From the NCBI GenBank assembly GCA_002914805.1, contig JXTB01000036.1:1318630-1382629 (forward strand): a stretch of 64,000 nt of DNA, written 5' to 3'. This stretch comes from Parasponia andersonii (taxonomy: Eukaryota; Streptophyta; Magnoliopsida; Rosales; Cannabaceae). Shown here one piece after another: positions 34,083 through 43,622 of the stretch. Each line of letters opens with the position of its first letter. The first letter of the stretch is position 1. The notes beneath the pieces are model-generated. The model ran no database searches. It saw only the letters and a list, made by a program, of their open reading frames with translations, and had not been told where the DNA came from. Position numbers and translations under genes: made by a program.

Positions 34083-35862
34083 ATCGGGGTTCAAAAATAC
34101 TTCTTCTTGAATTTCGTCTCGTGATAGCTTCTTCTCTTTCACTGTACTCCAGTTCAATATTCTGGGGAACTTCTCCTCATCAGCCCAAATTGCATGTTTC
34201 TTAGCAAATTCAGGAAAGGATTCATATGCCCAAATTTGAATGACAATTGGAAATCCATTTATCTCATAACAAATCAAGTCTTTACCTATTTTGCATGTCA
34301 CCGTAAAATTCATTGCTCTTTTTTTCATTTAATCTTTCAAGTCTGACCAAACGTAGGATCCCCAAGGATAACCATTTGACAGCATCAAGGCTGTTCACAA
34401 TTCTAAAATACATGTCGGGCAACAAGGCGCTCTTCGCATTCGACAACAACCCTAGTGCAAGAAAGTATCATCTATAAGCTTAGATGCTATGGTAAACAAT
34501 ATCAAGTGTATCTCGCTTGATGTTCTTTTCTGAGCCGAAGTACTTGACCTTAATATCATCTATAAGCTTCATCATATTGATACTACTATCTCCATGAATT
34601 TTTAATCTAGATATAAGCACCATGTGCATCTTCATGAAAGGCACCAACATGCCACATACATCAATTTCAATGTCTTCATTATTACCCTTCTTAGAGTCCT
34701 TATAATACACTTGCCTCATTATCATGTTGTATAATATCTGCCCAGACTGTGTCAGATACGACACATCCAAAAAATGGCCGAAACATATTTGTGTAAACAA
34801 CTACTTCTGTTCCTCTGTTAATTTCTTATTTATATCCGTCATCACCTCATGGACCGTTTTGTCCATATTTACCTTCCCGTTCGTTATCTGGTTCTTAAAG
34901 ACATATCTCTTCCACGCCTGTAAAATAAACACAATTATATTACTGGTAGAAACTAAGAAAACTATTAAAATAAGTTTAGTTGAATATTGATTTGCACTTG
35001 AAGTCAAGAGGTACATGACTTAGGGTCAAGAGTCTCTTAACAGAACTTCAAATTAGAGTTAGATCAACGTATTCTTGATCTAAATTTAATAACTACACTC
35101 TCTTCAAGTTAAGCGACTCTTAACCTAATATACGGTCAGTAAGTTCTTGAACTCAGGGCAAGAGCTTACTGACCTAACGTAGGGTAGTCAGCAACTAGTA
35201 TCAACAACCACTTGATGAGGGTCAAGAGTATCTTCATCACGACGTAGGGTGAAAATCTGCTTGACCTAGGCTCTCTTCATCGCAGGTCAAACTATTCTTC
35301 AACTTACCTAGGATCAAGCCATTCTTGACCTATGCTTATTGACCCAAAATAGGGTCATGAACTACTATCAATAACCACTTGACTAGAGTTAAAAGGATCT
35401 TGACTCTCGTCAAGATTCTTTTGATGTTGGCTAAGAAGTACTTGGCTAAGAAGTACTTGGCTAAGGTCAAAATTGTCTTAACTCGAACCAAGTGCATGTA
35501 ACCAGTGAAACATCCACTCTGTAAACGACATAATCAAACCCCAAAATTTGTCAATAATGCTAATCGATACCTAAAACAAAAAATCTACACCAAGAGCTCA
35601 AACATATTACCAACAAATCTTTTAAAGGGCTTACCATGAGCTGAAATGAACTTTTCCATAGACATTTTAAAAAAAATCAAAAAATTTGAAACTTTGTGTC
35701 CTCTTTTATCAGTTTTTTGAGCTTCAAATCGGTCAATTTCTAGACTGGGGTTTTCTTCTCTTCCATACGCTTCTTCGACAGCGTTCTAGTCTGCGATGAT
35801 GAAACTTTGGATGAGGATTTTGAAGAAGATTTTCTTCCCTCTGTAGAATAGATGTTGGCCAT
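34083..35862 (-). pseudogene. DUF1985-type (Ulp1-associated) transposon gene, inactivated, peptidase part missing
   Basis: Exon 1 is 35862-35635, starting MANIYSTEGRK and rich in Ser and Lys. Exon 2 is 34917-34083. The intron (35634-34918) is GT-AG and phase 0 (CATG|GTAAGC ... TACAG|GCGTGG). Exon 2 carries DUF1985 hallmarks: CFGHFLDV, SGQILYNMIMRQVYY, DVCGMLVPFMKMHMVLISRL, then YFRIVNSLDAVKWLSLG and GFPIVIQIWAYESFPEFA. Such genes travel inside plant MULEs and normally continue into a C48 (Ulp1-like) cysteine peptidase; no peptidase motif is seen between here and the transposase end. In-frame stops occur in exon 1 (two), at about 34801, and after YHSI near 34480. A splice-donor-like CGAT|GTAAG ends the recognised part at 34083. 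Confidence 0.8.
34997..35500 (+). repeat. Dyad array F inside the intron of the DUF1985-type gene
   Basis: Degenerate TTGACC/GGTCAAG units (for example ACTTGACTAGAGTTAAAAGG and TTGACTCTCGTCAAG) with an extra 17-bp tandem duplication GGCTAAGAAGTACTT near 35432-35465. It occupies most of the 717-bp intron 34918-35634. Confidence 0.85.
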
Positions 35863-36260
35863 TTTCAGTGTTTTTTGGTTCGTTGATAGTAAGAAAAAAC
35901 ATTGAACAACTTAAAAAGAGTGAACGAACGGTTTTGGTCTTTCGATTTTGGTAGTTTTTAAATTCAGTTTTCGGCAGTTTTATCCCATCAATTTTTAGTG
36001 AACTGAGACAAAATGAGAGAGAGATGAAGAGACGAGAAGAGAGAAATGGAGAGGAAAATGGAGAGAAGAGGACAGAGAAATTGGTGTTACAGGGAAGGGA
36101 AATGTGGGGTCGGTATGGGGTCATATCAGTTAGAGTGGTGGGATTGTGTCACTTTTTGGGCTGTGTTGGCTGAGAGTCTGATAGTTCACGAGGGTATTTA
36201 TGTATTTTAACTCATGTGGGCCTTAATTACTAGTCCTAAAAAACTTATTCTTAAGCATAA
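35863..36260 (-). promoter_or_regulatory. Upstream region of the DUF1985-type gene
   Basis: Between the start codon at 35862 and the right TIR. Rich in GAGA/CTCT on the two strands, with no further domain. The 112-codon minus-strand frame here (35786-36124) overlaps the true start in another frame and is not called. Confidence 0.4.
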
Positions 36261-36312
36261 TCTTAAAAATGTCTATTTGGCCCCAAATAAGTCCTATCTG
36301 TGTCCTTTTCTC
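36261..36312 (-). repeat. Right terminal inverted repeat of the MULE
   Basis: Read inward on the minus strand from 36312: GAGAAAAGGACACAGATAGG, then ACTTATTTGGGGCC... It matches the left end at 28674-28732. Confidence 0.8.
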
Positions 36313-36322
36313 AATAATTAAC
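36313..36322 (+). repeat. Right target-site duplication of the MULE
   Basis: AATAATTAAC, identical to 28664-28673. Confidence 0.72.
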
Positions 36323-36460
36323 ATGATTCTAAGCTACTGGGCCTGGCCTAAATGACTAGTAGTCTTTAGGTAAAAAAAAAATTAGACTAGTACCACTTTC
36401 GAGACCTGATTAATACCAATTGTTTCCTTCAAAAGATTTATTTTATTTGTTGGTTGGTTG

Positions 36461-37168
36461 TAGAGATGTGAGATAGATTGGGCGGCTCATTTGGCATAAG
36501 AGTGTCACTCGGTGACTTTGGGTCATGCCAAGCATGACACGAGGTGTTGAGCCATATCAGATCTTAGCTTTTGGGCACTATAGGCTAGCATGGCATGACA
36601 TGACTTTAGGCATGAGCACAACATGACCTAAAAAACACGACTTTGATTATTTTAAAAAATATTTATTATTACTTTGTTTATTTATATATTCAAATTTTGT
36701 ATGTCTTTTTTGTTTTTCTTATTAATAAACTCACTTTTTGTTTTTTTTATAAATAATTTTGCATTAGTAATTTTTAATTGAATATTTTCTTCTTAAACAA
36801 TTGTGGATATATTACATGTTTTTGTTATTGTTTTAAATAAAAATATATTTTTTTAATTAAATATTTTTTAAAAATTCATAAAATATTAACTATCACAACA
36901 ATTTAATAGATCGACCGAAATTGGGCATATACTAGCACGTTGGACTCACTATATTTGGTAAGATAAAGACCTAGTATAAGTACGAACACAACACAAGCAT
37001 GACATGAGATGTGCCCATGCTTGTGAGCCATGACAATTCTAGAATTTTAAAACTTGGGTCAGCACAAATATGATGTTTTATTGGGTCGTGCCAAATACAA
37101 GACAAAGTACGAGTAAGCCTACCCTTCCCGAGTTGTAGAGGCAAGTTGCAGCCTATTTGACATATCTA
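36461..37168. mobile_element. Non-autonomous hAT-type element (708 bp) with perfect 8-bp TSD
   Basis: The perfect octamer GTTGGTTG lies at 36453-36460 and 37169-37176. The inverted ends are TAGAGATGTGAGATAG and, from the right, TAGATATGTCAAATAG (13 of 16). Subterminal regions carry GGTCATGCCAAGCATGACAC-type words repeated and inverted at both sides. The AT-rich core has no transposase. This is the best-defined hAT copy in the window, and it lies about 140 bp from the MULE edge. Confidence 0.85.
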
Positions 37169-40100
37169 GTTGGTTGTATTCGTTTAAAATTAACGATTGC
37201 AAAGAATAAATTTATTATCTAGTAGTTAACAAAACGTAAAAGATTGTTATGAACTTTGACTTTTGCTTTTAAAAAGTAATATATACTATTACCTTGTTTA
37301 TTTCTAATCTTTAAAGATACAATTAAATACAAAAAACGAGTTTTTTATTTTTTATTTTTTTCCTCTTCAAAAACGACATACTTCTATTATATATGCAATC
37401 CATATTAACTTTCGCGTTGGGTTTTTAAGAATTTACTGCATCCTGTTGAGTAACAAAACACAGATTTTAGTTATTAAAAGAAAAATTCAAACTACAACTT
37501 TTTATTTGTAATAATATACCTTAATTCTCTAAAGTCTATGGCTATGATAACTGACATTCATAGTGAATTGATATAATTTAGTGATATTGGAAATCTTCTA
37601 TTCCTTTAAGCGAGTGGCTGAGAATTTTTGATTCCGTGTTGTCACCTCTCATAGGATTCTCAGTCATCTAGATCTAAGTCACTCCCCATCAATTATTCCC
37701 CTTATTATTATTATTTCATCTTAATTTCTCTTTTTAGTTTCCTTAACACTTTCGAAGCCACTCCTTATGTTTTAGTTTTATCACTTAACCCCGAAACATA
37801 CCAACTAAAAAGTATACTACGTGAACTAAGATTGTCACAAATTCACGATAATAGTAATAATAATAATAATAAAAGATGACATTCATTTTCTTTTCTTCTC
37901 TCTTTTTTTTTAAAAAAAAAAAATATTTATTTGTTTTTCTTGTGTTCTAAAAATATCTCGTAAAGTAAACGTAAGAACGTCAAATCATAGCCGGACGAGG
38001 ACAAAAACCGATTCCTATAAAATGATATATTGTCCCGAGAGAGAGAGATTGGTCTCTTGTGGAGGCCGAGGCTGAGGCTGAGAGACCTTGAAACTACTTT
38101 AGTTGAAGTAAAATTCCCAGTGACATAAACAAAATATAATCTAAGACGTGTACTTATAGTTATAAAGCACTATCATTTTATTAAAGTAATTCGAAATTTA
38201 AAAAAAAACTATTGGCCCATTATATAAACGTAATTCGAAATGGAAAAACGTATCCAATAGTTCAAAAACATTCTACTCGTTTGATATTGTTCTCAAGTCC
38301 TGTTATAGATACCAATGCTATGCACTAGTTTATATACTTTGATAACACAGAATTACGAATGTTTTCAAAATTTTGGTATGGAAATTGGTGTTCCGAACAT
38401 TGTTAGTTTCTATCAAATAAAAAATCTCTGCCACATTTGCTCTTTAGAATTTTTCTATAATTATTCACATCAAAATAAAACATAACTTTCTTTTTATATA
38501 TATAAAAAAAAGAATATAGAGAAAAAAGCAACAATGAATTATTATCGAGACTAAAGAAAAAGAATAACATGAATGAATGTAGAAAAACAAGAAGCATGAA
38601 ATCACCAGCCCCCGCCGTATAGTGCCATATATATATATTGCTTCCCAAAGGATGAGCAACCCCTAAGTCAAATCAATTGTGCCGAAGATAAGAGGGCGGC
38701 GTTCATTGTAATCAAAAAAGATATTATGACGCAATACAGTTCACACACTTCTATGTATCCATAGATATGTAATAAAGGATGGATATAGTTACTATGAAAA
38801 GGATAATGATAGTTTCCAACAAACAAGTCAACATAGGCTCCTGCGAGCCTGTAATCGAGCCCCCATACACAGATTTTTAACCAGAATGGGATCTGAATCT
38901 CTATTGGTGGTACGCTTTTATTTCGATTATATCGATATATAAATGTCATGTAAGAAGAATCTGAATAAAATCAAATGTTCCAAAAGTATATCGTCATACC
39001 TTACCACCAAATAGTTCCCGGTATGAAAGAAACTTGCTCTTCTTTCTTTTTGAAAAGAGAGAGAAAACTAGAATTTAATTACTTGGAAGAGGACTTGCAT
39101 AACTTAAAGCATAGCTAAGTACAATAGCTGGCCATGTCCCATTTGATCTGACCACTAGCATGGTTTTGTCACACTCACATATCTACTAACATGAACACAC
39201 ACATGATGTTTTGGTACACCTCACACTAATATAGGGTAATAAGACTCGGTTGTAATCTACTTATCTGTGGTATTTGGCACTTATAATGTCTGCCCCTTAA
39301 CATTGATCATGCATAAAAAACACGCTAAAGGCCTTTTCTTTTTCTTTTTCTTTTTTTTAGACACTCTCAAGGGGGGTGAACACATTGCCAACTTCATTTC
39401 TATTTTCTGCTTAAAACTGGTAGAACACATGAATTGGCTTAACACGGAAATCTAGCCAGATAATCCCACATCTTCGAAATACAATACACAAACACAAACA
39501 CAAACATAAATTAGCAAGGGCAAGATTATAAACCAAAAGATAATGATAAAAGCCAGTCTCACCAAGCGTTCAAAGTTAAAAAGAGCTCTCTCTTCAAAGA
39601 AATTAAGAGAGCAAAATTATCAATATATGGTAAAAAGGAATAAATAGATAAAAGAAAGAAAGCATATCATTTTATAATCGCAAAAGTAAGAACTACAAAA
39701 TCAATAGATAATTTATTGTCGGACATGATCTCAATAACAAAAGGCTTCAATACACTTGCAAAGTTCAGAACAATGTAAGCCATTTGGTAACACTACGACA
39801 TGAAGGCCCCTGACAATCTATACTCTTTTTTTCCAATTTCTGACAAGTAATTTAAATCCAACAGCAGCTATACCTCTAGTGCACTTAATATCAAAGAACT
39901 TTACATGAATTCTACCAAACTATAATGCTTTTCCCGCTGCCTAGCAACTGAATCAATGAGTCTAGAAGTAAGAAAAGTCGATAGCTATACCTGAATATAT
40001 TATCTATGAATTGAGGGTCGTAAACTTGTGATGGTTTATGTATCAAATACAGAGAGACCCCGCATGAGTTTGCACGATTCTCGAGACAATCGGACTTGAA

Positions 40101-40313
40101 CTTCATGACATTCATCGGAGTAACAAAATTTCCATCTCAGGGAAACCTCAGAGAATGGATAGTGACATTCAGTGAACTTTCTGGCCAAGTTTCTAAAATA
40201 AATAGAAGATCATTTATACGCCTCCCTGAGGGTACTAGTATATACAAAATGAAAGGCTAATCATTCAGAGAAGACGATGGCTCTGGCATGTGGTTTCCTC
40301 GAGAACCATAAAG
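37169..40313. other. Intergenic DNA and 3' flank of the EXO70 gene
   Basis: No gene is supported. Features seen are a GAGAGA run at about 38038-38048 and a GAGGCC/GAGGCT hexamer repeat at 38061-38085. The last few hundred bases (about 39700-40313) are probably the 3' UTR and flank of EXO70, with AATAAA on the minus strand near 39711. Confidence 0.45.
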
Positions 40314-42347
40314 TCACATAACTGCAGAGGCAGTTCGTCGATGATCTGCTGGCACTCCATTACTGAATTTCCCACTTGGTGATCTACCTTTGAAGCTGTT
40401 GTATCTCGCTGGCCTGGGCTGATAGAGAGACATTATCATTTTTTCCAAGGTTTGCACTGAATATTTAGCATACTTGCTGGAACTTGCATCTTGTTCAACC
40501 AAGGGCCCGTAATTCTGCATGTAACTTCGATAAACAGGTACAACTGCCTGCACTATAAGCTGGCATGTCTTCTCCCTCAGATCTTTGTCCGTGATGACCC
40601 AATTTGACTGCTTCTTGTACATCTCATCAAAGGATTCATTGAACGTTTTCAGCCTTTTCTTGACGAGATCACGAGCAGTGGCACGCCCACCAGAGAACAA
40701 AATCAGGCCCTCTCTACTTAAATGACCAGGTAGCTTTCCCCAGCTATCCCTTAAAAAGACTGCAGCGTAATAGTCCTTGCATTGTTCATGCTCTCTTAAC
40801 CAAGGATCGCCCAAAAGATTCCCAAGCTTAGTTCCCTTGAGTTGCTTGAACAAAAGCCAGCGATTGTTCATTGCAAACAGGTTCGACAGGGTGGTATCTT
40901 CATAAGCCTTCAACCATGTGTCCATATTTAGCTCAATGGCTTTAATTATGTTCAAAACCTCATTGATAAGGAGCGTCTCTTGAAACTTCTCATGCTTCCA
41001 ATTTCGATGAATGACAAGAACCTGGGTTAGGATTGGCTTATAATCATCCCCTAGCAGCTTATTACAGTAATCAATGATGAAACTCACCAATTTTGGTACA
41101 CTTCCATCTTGAGGAGGTGGAATCTGCTTTTGTAACTCCACCTGAACCAGAAGCTCCCAGAAAATTTCAGCCACTCCATCAATTACCCTCTTGATGAGAT
41201 CCCTTGTCAGGTTCTGAATTTCAATGCATGCTGCTCCACCAAAAAGCCGGTTAAAGTCCAGTCTCAATTTGTTCAAAGAAGCAAATATATCCAACAACTT
41301 CAGAAGCTTTATGGGATCTTTCTTACTTTCTGTAACTGTCTTCCCAAATTGAAGAAATGCAAGAATCCCAGCCTGAGCAGCAATCTTTGAGAAACAGCTC
41401 ATCCAAACATCAACTCCGATCCTATCAAAAACATCATTACAGAGCTTATACTCTGCCTCAAACAAGTGTTTCACTGCAAATTCCAAATGCTTACCCCACT
41501 GTGCTATATAACCCTCTATGCTTTGCACATCATTAAATTCTGAAATGGACATGTCAAGATAATCTAGATTAAGAGCCTGCAAACTTGCCCTTACATTCAA
41601 ACTGCGAACTTCAACATAAATAGATATGCATTTCTCAAGCCTACCATTAGCAATCAACCTCCATAGAATGGCCTGCAACTTATGGATAACAGAAACAGGC
41701 AATGGTGAAGGTGCAATGCAGGCTTGCTCCCCAGACGATGACGACATCGGAAGTGGCACACTGTGTTCTGTGAGGAGACGCCAGAATTCATTTTCTAATT
41801 TGTCCAATGCTGCTTCTAGAAGCCCACCATCCAGCCGCGCCTTTCCCTTGGCAGTTTCGAATTCTCTGAGATTTTTCAACGACTTCTTCAGATTTGAAAG
41901 GTAACCGCTGTCCGCAAGCGCATTATCCTCCATGTACTCCACTATATCATCCAACCACTGAATTGCCAATCCACAATTGTCACTCAAAAACCTCAAAGCC
42001 TCTTCCAAACGTTTCAACACCGACAAGTAACCAGGAAGATCATTACGAGGGTCGGACAACAACGACTTCTCAAGCCCATGAACGGCATCAAAAACCTTAA
42101 GCACAGCCGCAGCTGGCCCAACCGCACGGTTAATGTGACCACCTACGGCAACAAGGGCATCCTTATCAGCACGAATTGGTCGTACTGCGGCTTGAAGGAC
42201 AGGCAATCTGTGGTCGATCTCTTCCAATCTGGGTCCTGTTTTCTCTAGAGCTAACCCTAGGGCCTTTGATTTCTCTAAGCTCACCCTCAATGACTTGGTT
42301 GCAGCTCTCAATTTCTCAATGCCATCGATACTCACCGGGGAAGCCAT
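40314..42347 (-). CDS. EXO70: Exocyst complex subunit EXO70, intron-less, 677 aa (probably EXO70G-type)
   Basis: EXO70 subunits help tether secretory vesicles to the plasma membrane by binding phosphoinositides and other exocyst subunits. The protein starts MASPVSIDGIEKLRAATKS, has an N-terminal helical region with predicted coiled-coil character (to about residue 130), and then the long helical rod of the Exo70 domain (about residues 240-660). Conserved blocks include SEFNDVQSIEGYIAQWGKHL, FGGAACIEIQNLTRDLI, YKPILTQVLVIHRNWKHEKF, NNRWLLFKQL, SRATARDLVKKRLK-like GGRATARDLVKKRLKTFNES, and VPVYRSYMQNYGPLVE near the C-terminus. The full ORF has no break. Among plant clades, EXO70A is multi-exon, while the lack of introns and the length fit EXO70G or another intron-less clade; the G assignment is from memory of family sequences. 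The leader lies at 42348 to about 42790. Confidence 0.95.
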   Translation of the reverse strand: MASPVSIDGIEKLRAATKSLRVSLEKSKALGLALEKTGPRLEEIDHRLPVLQAAVRPIRADKDALVAVGGHINRAVGPAAAVLKVFDAVHGLEKSLLSDPRNDLPGYLSVLKRLEEALRFLSDNCGLAIQWLDDIVEYMEDNALADSGYLSNLKKSLKNLREFETAKGKARLDGGLLEAALDKLENEFWRLLTEHSVPLPMSSSSGEQACIAPSPLPVSVIHKLQAILWRLIANGRLEKCISIYVEVRSLNVRASLQALNLDYLDMSISEFNDVQSIEGYIAQWGKHLEFAVKHLFEAEYKLCNDVFDRIGVDVWMSCFSKIAAQAGILAFLQFGKTVTESKKDPIKLLKLLDIFASLNKLRLDFNRLFGGAACIEIQNLTRDLIKRVIDGVAEIFWELLVQVELQKQIPPPQDGSVPKLVSFIIDYCNKLLGDDYKPILTQVLVIHRNWKHEKFQETLLINEVLNIIKAIELNMDTWLKAYEDTTLSNLFAMNNRWLLFKQLKGTKLGNLLGDPWLREHEQCKDYYAAVFLRDSWGKLPGHLSREGLILFSGGRATARDLVKKRLKTFNESFDEMYKKQSNWVITDKDLREKTCQLIVQAVVPVYRSYMQNYGPLVEQDASSSKYAKYSVQTLEKMIMSLYQPRPARYNSFKGRSPSGKFSNGVPADHRRTASAVM

Positions 42348-42976
42348 TTAAAATCCCAACCAAAGCAAACCCTTTAACTCTAATGGTCAAAGCTTCAAAC
42401 ACACCCCGACTAAACTCAAGGAACTAAAAACCAAACAAAATCCAAAGTTGGGTTTCTAATCTTCTTCTTAAAATCAATTTCCCTAGGAATCATCGAAAGG
42501 AAAGTCCAAACCAACCAGGAAAAATTCAGAGAAAACACAAACCTGATTAAGCAGTCTTCACCAACCCAAAACCAACACTGAAAAATGTCACTAAACCAGA
42601 AGTAGCGAAAACCCAATTCAGCAAAAGGTTCAAGAAAACGACCCAGATTTCAATCGGAGCAAGAAAACGCGAGAAAATGAGAGACAAAAACTCACTGGGA
42701 AAATTGGGCAGAAAGCGAAGTTGAATCCAACTGGGATTTTTCCAGGATCGGATTCTGAATCAGCTTTGGAGATTCTGTAAAACCCTAATGAGAGAGAGTA
42801 ATGGAGAAGAGAGCGGACATGAGAGAATAATAATAGCTTTTACCGACACATTTTTTTTGCTTTCCTTTTGCAATTTCCGACGAGTCGTGCCAAGCCAAAC
42901 AAAACCAAAGTGCATGACAGTAAGGCACCAGAAGGAACCTCTCACTCAAGCCACCCCCTCTTCTCTTTTCTTACCT

Positions 42977-43011
<35 letters not shown>

Positions 43012-43020
43012 TATCTAGTA
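42348..43020 (-). promoter_or_regulatory. Leader and promoter region of EXO70
   Basis: The minus-strand sequence upstream of the start is non-coding and contains CTCTCT-type (Y-patch/GA-repeat) runs at about 42978-43001. No clear TATA box was assigned. A leader intron is possible but was not resolved. Confidence 0.4.
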
Positions 43021-43518
43021 AAAACTCTATGAGTCTTTATTATTACTGGTCTTCTATTTTACTTCTCAAATATCACCTCTTTTGTCTGGTTCCCATTTCT
43101 TAACCTAGAAATTACTTGCAGACAACAAGAATCTGAAAAGAATAAAAAATATAATATATATATATGCAAAAATTATTGTACAAGTATTTATAAAGAGAAT
43201 TATTGCTTGGAATGCATTTTACATATATGTTTATTTAGTAGTATAGTTTATATTGTTTTGCACATGGGTTGAGTCTAGACTTTTAGAGTATGTAGTAGTT
43301 TACTTGGAGAAAAAGTATTAAATTTTCCAGGCAAAATTTAAAAAAAAGGTGTTAAATTGTTTTTATATTTTTGCAGAGAAAAATATTGTCTGGAATGCAT
43401 GTTTGTTAGTATTTATTATTATTATTTTTTTGCTAGAGATGTTTATTAATATTTATTTATTAAAGTTGTCTATTCTTTCTCCACATGGTCATGGGCATCA
43501 TGGTTTGAGTGCTCTCTC

Positions 43519-43622
43519 TTGGTTTTTCTCCTAACACTTTCAACTACGAAGGGAGATTTTTTTTTTTTTTTTTTTAAAGAAAAAAGGTTTTTCTCCTAAC
43601 CCTTTCAACTACGAAAGGAGTC
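43519..43622. repeat. Imperfect tandem duplication of about 68 bp
   Basis: GGTTTTTCTCCTAACACTTT... at about 43519 and GGTTTTTCTCCTAACCCTTT... at about 43587, separated by a poly-T/A run. Confidence 0.8.

Larger units (their letters stand above)
28674..36312 (+). mobile_element. Mutator-like element (MULE), about 7.6 kb, with TIRs, transposase and a DUF1985-type second gene
   Basis: The ends are inverted copies. From the left, GACATGGATAGGACTTATTT continues to TTTTAGGA at 28732; from the right, GACACAGATAGGACTTATTT continues inward to TTTTAAGA at 36261 (35 of 44 core bases match, after an A-run at the left edge). A 10-bp direct repeat AATAATTAAC flanks both edges. Inside are a MULE transposase gene (+) and a converging DUF1985-type gene (-), both broken. 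The pairing of a MULE transposase with a DUF1985/Ulp1-type gene is known from Kaonashi-type plant MULEs, which usually lack long TIRs. Six arrays of a TTGACC/GGTCAA dyad fill the introns and spacers. All enzymes are dead, so the copy is non-autonomous. Confidence 0.85.

Noticed and set aside
29441..35500. Arrays considered as CRISPR-like or as coding repeats
   Set aside because: A plant genome context, degenerate dyads without constant repeat and unique spacers, and a 22-bp period that is not a multiple of 3.
35786..36124. 112-codon minus-strand frame at the MULE right side
   Set aside because: It overlaps the first exon of the DUF1985-type gene in another frame, is Ser/Phe/Leu-rich from CT repeats and has no domain.
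41626..42427. Plus-strand frames antisense to EXO70
   Set aside because: Shadows of the intact EXO70 coding strand.
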